From Shewanella putrefaciens (lineage in GTDB: Bacteria > Pseudomonadota > Gammaproteobacteria > Enterobacterales > Shewanellaceae), in the NCBI RefSeq assembly GCF_016406305.1, contig NZ_CP066369.1:372001-436000 (forward strand): a stretch of DNA of 64,000 bases, read 5' to 3'. Position 1 is the stretch's first letter. Every line of letters starts with the position of its first letter. The notes below the pieces were generated by a model, which was not told the origin of the DNA, did not search any database, and saw nothing but the letters and a program-made list of their open reading frames with translations. Positions 1-9,018 of this stretch are shown in pieces. The position numbers and the translations under genes are program-made.

Positions 1-733
1 ATATATTGAACACATTGGAACCAACAATATTACCGATAGCAATATCGCTCTGGCCTTTGAAAGCTGCAATAACTGAGGTCACTAATTCCGGCATACTCGT
101 GCCAATCGCAACAATGGTTAGGCCGATAATCACTTCGCTCACACCGAAGGTTTTCGCTAAATCGACGGCACCATTCACAAATAGAATCCCGCCACCGACA
201 AGCATACTAATACCGACAGCGATGAAGAGCATAGAGAGCAAGGGGTTTTTAGGGCCTTCTTCGATAACTTCGCCATCTTCATCCGTAGTGTTTTTGGAAC
301 TGATATAGCTAAACGCTAAGTAACCCACCAGTAGCGATAACAGCACAGCGCCATCGATTAGGCTGAGTTCGCCATCGAGCAATAAGCCCCAGAACAACAT
401 AGAGGCCAAGATCATCAAGGGTATATCACGTTTTACCATTTGAGACTGCACTTCGATAGGACGGATCAGTGCGGTAATCGCTAGGATCAAACCTATGTTG
501 GCGATGTTTGAACCAATCACGTTACCTAGTGCTATGCCACTGTTGCCAGCTAGGGCAGATTTGACACTGACCGCCAATTCGGGAGCGCTAGTACCAAAGG
601 CCACAATGGTTAAGCCGATAACGAGTGGAGTGATACCTAGGCGAAGGGCGATAGAGCTCGCGCCGCGAACCAATGCTTCTGCGCCTAAGGTTAAAATGAT
701 AAAACCGCCAATAATTGAAAGTGCAATTAGCAT
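1..733 (-). CDS. Calcium/sodium antiporter (YrbG/CaCA family), C-terminus cut by window edge
   Basis: Inner-membrane cation exchanger of the CaCA family. The first 244 codons are present; the 3' end lies outside the window. Read on the minus strand from the ATG at 733, it shows the two inverted alpha repeats of the family: GTSAPEL followed by GNVIGSNIANIG near the N-terminus, and GTSMPEL followed by GNIVGSNVFN at the window edge. An acidic cytoplasmic loop (DEDGEVIEEG) separates the two halves. Hydrophobic helices fill the rest. The ion specificity is inferred from the family. Confidence 0.93.
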   Translation of the reverse strand, partial: MLIALSIIGGFIILTLGAEALVRGASSIALRLGITPLVIGLTIVAFGTSAPELAVSVKSALAGNSGIALGNVIGSNIANIGLILAITALIRPIEVQSQMVKRDIPLMILASMLFWGLLLDGELSLIDGAVLLSLLVGYLAFSYISSKNTTDEDGEVIEEGPKNPLLSMLFIAVGISMLVGGGILFVNGAVDLAKTFGVSEVIIGLTIVAIGTSMPELVTSVIAAFKGQSDIAIGNIVGSNVFNI

Positions 734-842
734 TTTTGGACTCTGTTAAACCTTGATTAAGTGAATAGGGATCGGGATGGACTATCCTAACCGACAGCTG
801 CACATAATACGTGTTTTCGTCACAGTTTGACAGAATATGTCA

Positions 843-876
843 CAAAAAAGCACGCCGTTGAGCGTGCTGTTTTTTA
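843..876. terminator. Bidirectional rho-independent terminator
   Basis: A 7-bp stem (849-855 AGCACGC with 862-868 GCGTGCT, loop CGTTGA) has a T run on the plus side and an A run on the minus side. It lies just after the acyl-CoA synthetase stop on the minus strand and separates it from the antiporter gene. Confidence 0.8.
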
Positions 877-915
877 ATCTACTGTGAAATACACTATCCT
901 ACTGTTTTAGGTGAA

Positions 916-2580
916 TTATTTCTTCTTTATTTCATCTTCCCAACAGACTTGGGCACCACGAATGCCATCAACGCGCTCACTAAAAGCCTTTTCAAGCACA
1001 TGGCGTTTGATTTTTAAGGTGGGGGTTAGCACGTCATTTTCAATCGTCCAAGGATCGCTAACCACGACTATCGCATCCACATGTTCGTGGGACTCTAAGT
1101 GCGGGTTCACGCTATCTAATGTCGCCTTTAGCGAGGCGCGCACTTCTTCGCGGGCCTGTAGACTCGCGCCTTCGGATAATTGCACTAAAGCAACAGGATG
1201 GGGCAGGCCAGAACCAATCACACAAATCAGTTCCACATGGGGGTCCTGTGCCAATTTACGTTCGATAGGTACGGGGGCGACATATTTGCCCTTGGCGGTT
1301 TTGAAGTTGTCCTTCACTCGGCCGGTAATAGTCACGCAACCATCGGCATCGATAGCACACAAATCGCCAGTGTGGAAGAAACCATCGGCATCGAATGCCG
1401 CCGCCGTGGCTTCGGGTTGCAGATAATAGGCCGTCATCAAGCCTGGGCTCTTAATCAATAGCTCGCCATCCTCACCCTGGCGGATATAGCAGTCCAGAAC
1501 AGGTTTACCCACAGTGCCAATTTTACGGACATCGAAGGGGTAGTTGATGATGGAATAAGCGCAGTTTTCCGTCATGCCCCAAGCTTCACAAATATCCAGC
1601 CCAATGCTGTGATACCAGTGGATTAAAGAGGGCGGGATCGGCGCCGAGCCAGAGCCTAGTAAACGGCAATGGTTGAGTCCTAATCCTTTGTGGATTTTGT
1701 ATTTAACTAGGCTGCTGATGAGTGGGATCTTCAGCAATAAATTGAGCTTACTGACGCCGATTTTATCGATAATGTTCTTCTGGAATAGGCTCCATAAGCG
1801 TGGCACCGAGAAAAAGACCGTTGGCTTAGCCCGCTGCACATCTAGGACGAAGGAGTCTAGATTCTCGACGAAGGCGACAGTGCTGCCCGAATAAAAAGAT
1901 GAGCCTTCAATCGCGACCCGTTCGGTGATGTGGGCTAAGGGCAAATAGGACAGCAGGCGATCATCGCCATCGGTACGCAGATCCCGTACTACCGCCTGAC
2001 AGGTCCAGCCATAGCTGGCGAAGGTCTGGATTGCACCTTTAGGTTGGCCCGTTGAACCCGAGGTATAGATAAGCGTCATCACTTGATCCGCCGTAGGCAG
2101 CGGCGCCTCAATCAAGGGATTACCCATATTCAGCAGTTGTTCCCATTGATATTGGGCTGGCATGGTGTCGTAGGGCATGGCAAGGCGCAGTAATTCGCCG
2201 CCAACGCCCGCTTCTTGATCGGCCCAGTGGTCGAGTTTACCAAGGAAAATCGCTTTAGCGCCGCTGTGTTGCAGCACATAGCGAATCGTATCTGGGTTGG
2301 CCGTTGGATAAATGGGCACGCTAATATAGCCGCCGTGCATCAGGGCGAGGTCGGTGATAAACCACTCGGCACAGTTTTTAGAGAGCACGGCAATTTTATC
2401 ACCAGGTTCTAGGCCTAAGTGGCGTAGGGCTCCGGCGAGTTGTTGGACTTTTTCTTGTACTTCACCCCAAGTGAAATCGAGGTATTGGCCCTTGATAGGT
2501 TGGCGTAAATAAATCTGATCCCCACGCGTCTTAGCCCAGTGCGCCAGCATTTCAATTGGCGTCTTAATCGCTGTATCCAT
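916..2580 (-). CDS. Long-chain acyl-CoA synthetase (AMP-binding enzyme)
   Basis: Activates fatty acids to acyl-CoA through an acyl-adenylate. The 554-residue protein has the AMP-binding P-loop-like motif YTSGSTGQPKG, the adenylate motif EAWGMTEN and the hinge-region motif GFFHTGDL, all in the normal order, and a lysine-containing C-terminal domain (KTAKGKYV). It resembles the FAA1/FadD15-like long-chain branch more than classical FadD. An upstream in-frame ATG exists at 2661, but the ATG at 2580 has a good AAGGAA ribosome site seven bases before it and gives the usual family N-terminus. It is transcribed alone and ends in the terminator at 843-876. Confidence 0.9.
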   Translation of the reverse strand: MDTAIKTPIEMLAHWAKTRGDQIYLRQPIKGQYLDFTWGEVQEKVQQLAGALRHLGLEPGDKIAVLSKNCAEWFITDLALMHGGYISVPIYPTANPDTIRYVLQHSGAKAIFLGKLDHWADQEAGVGGELLRLAMPYDTMPAQYQWEQLLNMGNPLIEAPLPTADQVMTLIYTSGSTGQPKGAIQTFASYGWTCQAVVRDLRTDGDDRLLSYLPLAHITERVAIEGSSFYSGSTVAFVENLDSFVLDVQRAKPTVFFSVPRLWSLFQKNIIDKIGVSKLNLLLKIPLISSLVKYKIHKGLGLNHCRLLGSGSAPIPPSLIHWYHSIGLDICEAWGMTENCAYSIINYPFDVRKIGTVGKPVLDCYIRQGEDGELLIKSPGLMTAYYLQPEATAAAFDADGFFHTGDLCAIDADGCVTITGRVKDNFKTAKGKYVAPVPIERKLAQDPHVELICVIGSGLPHPVALVQLSEGASLQAREEVRASLKATLDSVNPHLESHEHVDAIVVVSDPWTIENDVLTPTLKIKRHVLEKAFSERVDGIRGAQVCWEDEIKKK

Positions 2581-2763
2581 TGGCAATTCCTTGTTCTTTA
2601 TTGTTATTTTAACCCCATGACTATCGGTTCTCAGTATGGCGAGTTTTGTGGGGCCACGCAAATAGTTTGCGAGCTTGTAAAATCCTGAGTGGGAATACGC
2701 AGACTATAAGCTGAGTATGAAAATAAGATGAATAGAAAGGCAAGGGGAAGAATGTGGCGCAAT

Positions 2764-2785
2764 AAAAAAGGCGCCTAAGCGCCTC
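2764..2785 (-). terminator. Terminator after ridA
   Basis: Stem GGCGC (2770-2774) and GCGCC (2779-2783) with a four-base loop. On the minus strand it is followed by six T residues, 17 bases beyond the ridA stop. Confidence 0.75.
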
Positions 2786-2801
2786 TGATATCGGGTGAAG
2801 C

Positions 2802-3185
2802 TTACAGCTCCATCACGCCGTCCATTTCAACCTGCGAATCCTTCGGCAACTGCTTTACACCAATGGCGGCGCGGGCAGGATAGGGCTGGCTGAAGTAGCG
2901 GCTCATGATTTCATTCACTTTAGCGAAGTGGCTTAAATCGGTGAGGAAGATATTGAGCTTAACGATATCGTTGATCGAACCACCGGCAGCGGTACAAACG
3001 GCAGTTAAGTTTTCAAATACTTGTACAACCTGGGCCTCAAAATCATCGCTCACAATTTGCATAGTGCTTGGCACCAGCGGAATTTGGCCAGATAAATACA
3101 CTGTATTGCCTACTTTAACGGCCTGTGAATAGGTGCCGATGGCCGCTGGGGCATTTTCGGTCGCTATGATAATTTTTTCTGCCAT
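2802..3185 (-). CDS. ridA: RidA family enamine/imine deaminase
   Basis: Hydrolyses reactive enamine and imine intermediates from PLP enzymes such as threonine dehydratase, releasing ammonia and the keto acid. The 127-residue length is standard for the family. The conserved C-terminal block is present: [13 protein letters not shown] with the carboxylate-binding Arg, followed by VEMDGV. The start has a good ribosome site. The gene follows spoT by 25 bases on the same strand and is probably the last cistron of gmk-rpoZ-spoT-ridA. Which PLP enzyme it protects in this host is not visible here. Confidence 0.93.
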   Translation of the reverse strand: MAEKIIIATENAPAAIGTYSQAVKVGNTVYLSGQIPLVPSTMQIVSDDFEAQVVQVFENLTAVCTAAGGSINDIVKLNIFLTDLSHFAKVNEIMSRYFSQPYPARAAIGVKQLPKDSQVEMDGVMEL

Positions 3186-3210
3186 GACGCTCTCTCTAAT
3201 ATTGAATTAA

Positions 3211-5316
3211 TTAACGATTACGGGACGTACGCAGCACTTCGGGAAGCACCCTAATGCGGCGCATCACGTTGGCTAAATGGATCCTATCTTTCACCGAAAT
3301 ACGCAGGTTAATCAGATACACGCGGCCATCGCGTTCCTCTGTGCTCAGGTTATGAATGTTCGAACCTTCGGCGGCAATGATCGAGGTGATCTTTGCCAGT
3401 GCGCCTTGGTGATTGACGATCTCCACCCGCAGATTGGCTTGGTATTCGACCCCATCAACATTATCCCACTGAACCGGAATGTACTTATCTGGCTCACCTT
3501 GGTAACCACGAATGTTGGCGCAGTTTTCCATGTGCACCACTAAGCCTTTACCTGGACTGACGTGGGCGATAACCGCATCGCCAGGAATAGGGCGACAACA
3601 GTTGGCAAAGGTGACTAGCATGCCTTCGGCGCCACGGATTGGCATCAAATGGGCATCGCGGCTCTCTTGATTTTCAAGGTTATCGCCAATCAAACGCTGG
3701 GCGATCACGATACTCATGGCATTGCCAAGACCAATATCGGCTAATAGCGAATTTAAATTGGCATGCTTAGTGTCGCGGACGACTTTTTCAATCTGTTCCG
3801 GCGCTATGCTATCGAGCTTGGTTTTACCCAGAGCATGGTTCAGCAGGCGACGACCGAGGGCGATCGCATCATCACCCTTAAGGCTCTTGAGCACTTGGCG
3901 AATTTTCGCGCGGGCTTTACCCGTGACCACAAAGTTAAGCCAGGCAGCATTGGGGCGCGCGCCTTTAGCGGTAATAATTTCAACGGTTTGGCCGGAGATT
4001 AACGGCTGGCTAAGCGGATACGCTTGGCGGTTAACGCGGGCGCCGACACAGGTATTACCCACGTCCGTATGCACTTCATAGGCAAAATCGACCGCGGTGG
4101 CGTTAACCGGTAATTCCAGAATGCGGCCCTCTGGGGTGAACACATAAATCTCTTCGGGGAAGAGCTCGGTCTTCACGTTCTCAACGAATTCGAAGGAGGT
4201 GCTGGCGCTCTGTTGTAATTCCAACAAGCTTTGCATCCACTTACGGGCACGCACTTGGGTCGTCGTGCCTTGGCCGGTTTGCGCACCGCCTTTGTAGGCC
4301 CAGTGTGCAGCCACCCCTTTGTCGGCCATCTGATCCATATCTTCGGTACGAATTTGGATCTCAACGGGTACGCCGTGTGGACCAAACAAAGAGGTATGGA
4401 GTGACTGATAGCCGTTGGCTTTCGGGATAGCGATATAATCTTTGAAACGACCGGGGCGAGGTTTGTAAAGGCCATGCATGGCGCCGAGTACGCGGTAGCA
4501 AGTGTCGATGGAATCGACTATCACCCGAAAGGCGTAGATATCCATCACTTCTTGGAATTGCAACTCTTTACTCTGCATCTTGTTATAAATGGAGTAGAGG
4601 TTTTTCTCGCGGCCTTTGACTTTACCGGGAATACCCGCATCGTTTAAGCGTGTATAAACCGCGGCTTCAATGCCTTGGATCAATTCTTTGCGATTGCCGC
4701 GGGCGGCTTTAACCACTTCTTTAAGCACCCGATAGCGCATCGGATAATAGGCTTGGAAACCTAAGTCTTCTAACTCGGTTTTGATATTGTGGATACCGAG
4801 ACGGTTAGCGATAGGAGCGTAGATTTCTAGGGTTTCGCGGGCGATACGGCGACGTTTGTCGGGGCGTAGGGCGCCTAAGGTGCGCATGTTGTGGGTTCTA
4901 TCGGCAAGCTTGATGAGGATAACGCGGATATCCTGCGTCATCGCCATCATCATTTTGCGAAAGTTTTCCGCTTGCGCTTCTTTCTTGTCGCGAAATTTAA
5001 GCTTATCGAGTTTCGACACGCCTTCGACCAATTCTGCCACTGACTCACCGAATAATTCGGCTAAGTCATCCTTCGTGACATGGGTGTCTTCGATCGTATC
5101 GTGTAGCAGTGCTGCCATCAGCGTCTCATGGTCGAGGCGCATTTCGGCCAGGATGCGGGCAACCGCAACCGGATGAGTAATATAAGGTTCGCCGCTAGTG
5201 CGCATTTGCCCTTCATGGGCATCACGCGCAACTTGGTACGCCTGCTTGAGCAATTCTACCTGTTCAGGTTCTAAGTAACCGGAAGCAGACTCCTTTAGAC
5301 CTTCAAACAGATACAA
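3211..5316 (-). CDS. spoT: Bifunctional (p)ppGpp synthetase/hydrolase SpoT
   Basis: Makes and degrades the stringent-response alarmone ppGpp. The 701 residues hold the full domain series: N-terminal HD hydrolase (HD at residues 72-73, followed by TIEDT, so hydrolase-competent), RelA/SpoT synthetase with GRFKDYIAIPKANGYQSLHT, TGS domain (VFTPEGRILELP), and C-terminal ACT domain (VEIVNHQGALAKI). The start is an unusual TTG at 5316: it has a strong AAAAGGAGAG site seven bases upstream and gives the canonical N-terminus MYLFEGLK. It sits downstream of rpoZ, as in E. coli. Confidence 0.96.
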   Translation of the reverse strand: MYLFEGLKESASGYLEPEQVELLKQAYQVARDAHEGQMRTSGEPYITHPVAVARILAEMRLDHETLMAALLHDTIEDTHVTKDDLAELFGESVAELVEGVSKLDKLKFRDKKEAQAENFRKMMMAMTQDIRVILIKLADRTHNMRTLGALRPDKRRRIARETLEIYAPIANRLGIHNIKTELEDLGFQAYYPMRYRVLKEVVKAARGNRKELIQGIEAAVYTRLNDAGIPGKVKGREKNLYSIYNKMQSKELQFQEVMDIYAFRVIVDSIDTCYRVLGAMHGLYKPRPGRFKDYIAIPKANGYQSLHTSLFGPHGVPVEIQIRTEDMDQMADKGVAAHWAYKGGAQTGQGTTTQVRARKWMQSLLELQQSASTSFEFVENVKTELFPEEIYVFTPEGRILELPVNATAVDFAYEVHTDVGNTCVGARVNRQAYPLSQPLISGQTVEIITAKGARPNAAWLNFVVTGKARAKIRQVLKSLKGDDAIALGRRLLNHALGKTKLDSIAPEQIEKVVRDTKHANLNSLLADIGLGNAMSIVIAQRLIGDNLENQESRDAHLMPIRGAEGMLVTFANCCRPIPGDAVIAHVSPGKGLVVHMENCANIRGYQGEPDKYIPVQWDNVDGVEYQANLRVEIVNHQGALAKITSIIAAEGSNIHNLSTEERDGRVYLINLRISVKDRIHLANVMRRIRVLPEVLRTSRNR

Positions 5317-5359
5317 GTGGCAGCTCTCCTTTTACCTAAACAGGTTTACTCAATAACGC

Positions 5360-5638
5360 TTATAGTGAACGACCTTCAGCAATCGCTGCAACCGCTGCAA
5401 TTTCAGCGGCTTCACGTTCACGCACGGTTTGACGCTCATCGGCATCTAAGGTGTGAGCGTTAACTAAACCTAGTTCGATTTCACGCAGGGCGATAACCGT
5501 GGGTTTGTCGTTCATCTCTTCAACCATAGGGTCTTTACCCTGCACGGCGATTTGGCGAGCACGACGCGCCGCAACCAGGATCATATCAAAACGGTTGCCG
5601 ATTTGTTCTACGGCGTCTTCTACAGTTACGCGAGCCAT
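5360..5638 (-). CDS. rpoZ: RNA polymerase omega subunit
   Basis: Small subunit that helps assemble RNA polymerase by chaperoning beta-prime, and contributes to a ppGpp site on the enzyme. The 92-residue protein begins [20 protein letters not shown] and includes the conserved ARRARQI block. The frame is open further upstream into gmk, but the ATG at 5638 is the family start. It lies between gmk and spoT, the same order as in E. coli, so the omega subunit and the ppGpp enzyme are co-transcribed. Confidence 0.96.
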   Translation of the reverse strand: MARVTVEDAVEQIGNRFDMILVAARRARQIAVQGKDPMVEEMNDKPTVIALREIELGLVNAHTLDADERQTVREREAAEIAAVAAIAEGRSL

Positions 5639-5696
5639 GTGTTGAAACTCCAGTTTATCTAGGGAAAAAATGACGCAAAATTGTACACTAAGGCAG

Positions 5697-6320
5697 TTAG
5701 CCTGCCAACAGATCGTTAAGCATATCATTTTGCGCGTGGATCTGACTAGCTCCCGTTAAGCGTTGACTGCGAATGATGGCACGCAGATCGGCGAGGGCAG
5801 TGTCAAAATCGTCGTTGACGATAATAAAATCATATTCTTTAAAGTGCGACATTTCCGATACGGCTTGGGCCATACGGCTGGCGATCACGTCTTGGCTATC
5901 TTGGCCGCGGCCGGTCAGGCGGCGTTCTAACTCTGCCTTGGATGGCGGCAGAATAAATACCCCAACCGCCTCTGGCATCACAGCTTTGACTTGCTTTGCA
6001 CCTTGCCAGTCGATATCGAGGAATACATCGATACCTTGGGTGAGGGTATGCTCAATCACATGGCGTGAAGTGCCATAGTAATTGCCGAAGACTTCGGCCC
6101 ATTCAAAAAAGGCATTTTCAGCAATTAGTGCTTTAAATTGTTCAACATTAACAAAGTGATAGTGTTGTCCATCGACTTCGCCTGGGCGCGGCGCTCGGGT
6201 GGTATGGGATACCGAAACCTGCATATCGGCGGGCTTATCTTTAAGCAGTGCCGAGATCAGCGAGGATTTACCAGCACCACTGGGTGCCGACACAATAAAT
6301 AAATTTCCGCGTGCGGTCAT
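5697..6320 (-). CDS. gmk: Guanylate kinase
   Basis: Phosphorylates GMP to GDP with ATP, an essential step of guanine nucleotide supply. The 207-residue protein has the P-loop [10 protein letters not shown] at residues 11-20, the GMP-binding segment [19 protein letters not shown] and the lid region RRLTGRGQD. First gene of the minus-strand operon gmk-rpoZ-spoT-ridA. Linking GTP supply with the ppGpp synthetase is the established E. coli arrangement. Confidence 0.96.
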   Translation of the reverse strand: MTARGNLFIVSAPSGAGKSSLISALLKDKPADMQVSVSHTTRAPRPGEVDGQHYHFVNVEQFKALIAENAFFEWAEVFGNYYGTSRHVIEHTLTQGIDVFLDIDWQGAKQVKAVMPEAVGVFILPPSKAELERRLTGRGQDSQDVIASRMAQAVSEMSHFKEYDFIIVNDDFDTALADLRAIIRSQRLTGASQIHAQNDMLNDLLAG

Positions 6321-6564
6321 GAGCTAAATATCCAGTTTGTTAACGCAAGAAGGGCCCAGAAAGCCGAGCATTATACAGATTTTGACCTTAAAAACGCTAG
6401 GGCTTGTTGCCCGGCAATTGCAGTCTATTTACTATTTCATGGGCATTTTTGCCTGACTAAGGTCGTAGACACTGACAATTGCGGCTAAATTCGTTACGCT
6501 CGTGTCCATACGACGACTGATAGTCGTATTTGCGCTTGGATTATTCAACTATAAAGGAAGGGTC

Positions 6565-8007
6565 GTGCTGTTAAAATCTCTTTTCTGCCTTCATGGGCGT
6601 GATTCCCGTCCCCGTTTTGCCGCTATTAGTGTGGGCGTTTATGTCTGCATTTCCCTTGCTGTTGCAGGGTTTGGGGCGAATTTCTTAATGTATTTATTGG
6701 CGCTATTAGGTTTGCCATTACTGGCATTAACTAGCCTGCGCCGTTTAATGGATGCCAATAAGCCTAAGTTTTTAGCGGCTTTATTAGTATTGCCTCTTCC
6801 TGTGTATCTTGCGCTATTAATTGTTGGTGCGCCGCCTTTCATTGCGGTTTTGGGTTTAGTGTTAGCCGCTGGGGCAACCTTTTGGGGCACGCGTTTACCC
6901 TCGCCAACCATAGTGGATTATCGTTTTGGCTATTACGGCCCAGCGTTAGATTCGCCCACTTCCCAGGCGATACCCCGTCGCCGTGTAGAGCCGGTGCTGG
7001 CCCCTAAAACCGCTGCGCCGGCGCCAACCTCTGCTCAAACCGAGCCTACGGGCGCGCCCACATTGGCAGCGGTGGATTTGGAGGCGCTGCGTCAAGATGA
7101 ATTGCGTTTTGATGAATTAACCAGAATGACCCAAAATCCGGCGGATTTTGTGGTGCAGGATGCCATTATTGAGGCTCAGGCAGATTTTCGTCCCGCACAT
7201 CAAGGCCGCGTGGAACAAACACATATTGAAGTAATTAATGTGGATCTCGCGCAGGTGGATTTACAGCACGGCAATTCACGACACGCTCCTTTAGATCCCG
7301 CCGAACTCAATGATGAGCCCGTGTGGCGTTTCGACCCCGATGATGAGCTCCATAGTGCTAATCAGGCCGAGGACGCTGAAGAAATGCGCCGTCGCCGCGC
7401 CGAGGATAAAGATTCGGGTTCTATGACGGAGTTACTCCGTGGCTTAATCGAGTTTCTTTCGCCCTATCGCCGTTACTTAGTGTTGCCTAAGTTCCCTATG
7501 CCGAACCGCCGCTATTGGCGCCCCGCGGCAATAGGTTTAGGTGGACTGGCATTGGTGGCTTTAGTGTGGGGACTATGGCCAAGTAGTGATCAACAGGCGC
7601 AGGAACAAGTGGTCAGTGCGATTCCCGCAGCCCCTATCGCAAGCGATAGAGTGACATTGGAGATGCCCGATGGTTTTTCCGTCGCCTTAGAGGGTGATGT
7701 ATTGATCATGCGTTGGTTGGGCGAGCAGGGTAAAGCGCAAAATATTTGGTCATTAGCCACGGCGCAGGGGGATAAGACCTGCCGCGCCTTAGTGTTTAAT
7801 AATGGCACTGAGTATCGCCCTATGACGGTTGATTTGAAGGCGGATTCAGCTACCGAAGCGCGGTTTTCACCTCTGGATAGCGCAGGTATCATAGTTGACC
7901 TTGCCCGCCGCGGCAGCATTGGCCTATGCGGTTACAAGTTTAGCTTAAAGGGTAGCCAAGCGATTTTGGAACAAAATCGTACATTTGCTGATTATTTAGC
8001 CCAATAA
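6565..8007 (+). CDS. Membrane protein of unknown function with DUF805-like N-terminus
   Basis: I do not recognise a characterised family. About 480 residues. The N-terminus (LFCLHGRDSRPRF, then two or three hydrophobic helices and LTSLRRLMDANKP) resembles the DUF805 pattern of a GR-R motif and paired membrane helices. A long acidic, low-complexity cytoplasmic stretch follows (EPVLAPKTAAPAP onward; DPDDELHSANQAEDAEE), then a second membrane helix (AIGLGGLALVALVWGLW) and a C-terminal domain of about 120 residues. The open frame extends to a GTG at 6502. I chose the GTG at 6565 because AAGGAAGG lies just before it. Divergent from gmk. Confidence 0.6.
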   Translation: MLLKSLFCLHGRDSRPRFAAISVGVYVCISLAVAGFGANFLMYLLALLGLPLLALTSLRRLMDANKPKFLAALLVLPLPVYLALLIVGAPPFIAVLGLVLAAGATFWGTRLPSPTIVDYRFGYYGPALDSPTSQAIPRRRVEPVLAPKTAAPAPTSAQTEPTGAPTLAAVDLEALRQDELRFDELTRMTQNPADFVVQDAIIEAQADFRPAHQGRVEQTHIEVINVDLAQVDLQHGNSRHAPLDPAELNDEPVWRFDPDDELHSANQAEDAEEMRRRRAEDKDSGSMTELLRGLIEFLSPYRRYLVLPKFPMPNRRYWRPAAIGLGGLALVALVWGLWPSSDQQAQEQVVSAIPAAPIASDRVTLEMPDGFSVALEGDVLIMRWLGEQGKAQNIWSLATAQGDKTCRALVFNNGTEYRPMTVDLKADSATEARFSPLDSAGIIVDLARRGSIGLCGYKFSLKGSQAILEQNRTFADYLAQ

Positions 8008-8145
8008 TGGCGCCGATACTCTAGTCACAATCGGAGGGGTAGATTACACTTTTGCTCCTCTTTTTCTCAAACCGTACTTTAGGTTGTTTAGGTCGCGCGT
8101 TTTGGGGAAACACCTTTAAATTTGAACTGAATATATCAACCCAAC

Positions 8146-9018
8146 ATGAATACTGAATTGACCTTAGTCATTATGGCGGCGGGGCTAGGTAGCCGTTTCG
8201 GTGGCGATAAGCAATTAGCCGCCCTCGGCCCCGCGGGTGAGCCCATGTTGGTATTGTCGATCATGTCCGCGATCCGCAGTGGATTTAAGTGTGCGGTATT
8301 AGTGATCCGTCCTGAGTTAGCGCTTGAATTAACTGGGATATTGACGCGGTTTTTGCCCGCCGATTTTGAGTACCATTTTTGCTATCAAAACATCAATGAT
8401 TTGCCCGAGGCCGCGCAGTTGCCGGATTATAGCCACAGGCTTAAACCTTGGGGCACGGCCCATGCGCTATGGTGTGCCCGCGATTGGGTAAAAGGCCCGA
8501 TGGCGGTGATCAATGCCGATGACTTTTACGGTGACAGTGCTTTTGTCTCCCTAGCCAAAGGCTTAACCGCCAGACCCAATGATTGGATGATGGTGGCTTA
8601 TCCTATCGAGCTGACGTTATCTGAACATGGCGGGGTCAATCGTGGATTGTGCCAGGTTGAGCTGGGGCAACTGCGCTCTGTGGTCGAATGGTTAAATATT
8701 CAAGCGCAGGATAATGGTTTTGTCGGCGAAGGCCCTAGGGGATTGGCAAAACTTTCGCCACAGTCTTTGGTGTCAATGACGTGCTGGGGCTTCTCCCCAA
8801 GTATTTTTGATGTTATTAAACAGGAATTAACGGCATTTATAGGCCAGCAGGGCAAACTGCCTAAATCTGAATGTTACTTGCCCGCCATAGTACAGGCGGG
8901 AATTGAGCAAGGTTTGCCTGTATATGTCGATGTTGCCTCTGAGCCTTGGCTCGGCGTGACTTATCCGCAGGACACTGTCTGGGTAAAACAGAAATTAACG
9001 GAGTTATTGAGTGATTAA
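8146..9018 (+). CDS. Sugar-nucleotide type nucleotidyltransferase
   Basis: GT-A-like NTP transferase expected to join a nucleoside triphosphate and a sugar 1-phosphate. The 290-residue protein starts with the signature MAAGLGSRFGGDKQL, which is the dinucleotide/phosphate-binding loop followed by the catalytic Lys region, and has a metal-binding NADDFYG further on. The stop codon overlaps the next gene by eight bases, so the two are translationally coupled. Because the partner is a NahK-like anomeric kinase, the substrate is plausibly an N-acetylhexosamine or hexose 1-phosphate; the sugar and base specificity cannot be read from the sequence. Confidence 0.8.
   Translation: MNTELTLVIMAAGLGSRFGGDKQLAALGPAGEPMLVLSIMSAIRSGFKCAVLVIRPELALELTGILTRFLPADFEYHFCYQNINDLPEAAQLPDYSHRLKPWGTAHALWCARDWVKGPMAVINADDFYGDSAFVSLAKGLTARPNDWMMVAYPIELTLSEHGGVNRGLCQVELGQLRSVVEWLNIQAQDNGFVGEGPRGLAKLSPQSLVSMTCWGFSPSIFDVIKQELTAFIGQQGKLPKSECYLPAIVQAGIEQGLPVYVDVASEPWLGVTYPQDTVWVKQKLTELLSD

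Noticed and set aside
911..1426. 171-codon frame antisense to the acyl-CoA synthetase
   Set aside because: Complement of a well-supported gene; Ser/Thr/Ala-rich shadow with no ribosome site.
8030..8076. Possible terminator after the 6565-8007 gene
   Set aside because: Only four or five stem pairs can form around the CTCC/GGAG segments, with a loop near 17 bases; too weak to list.
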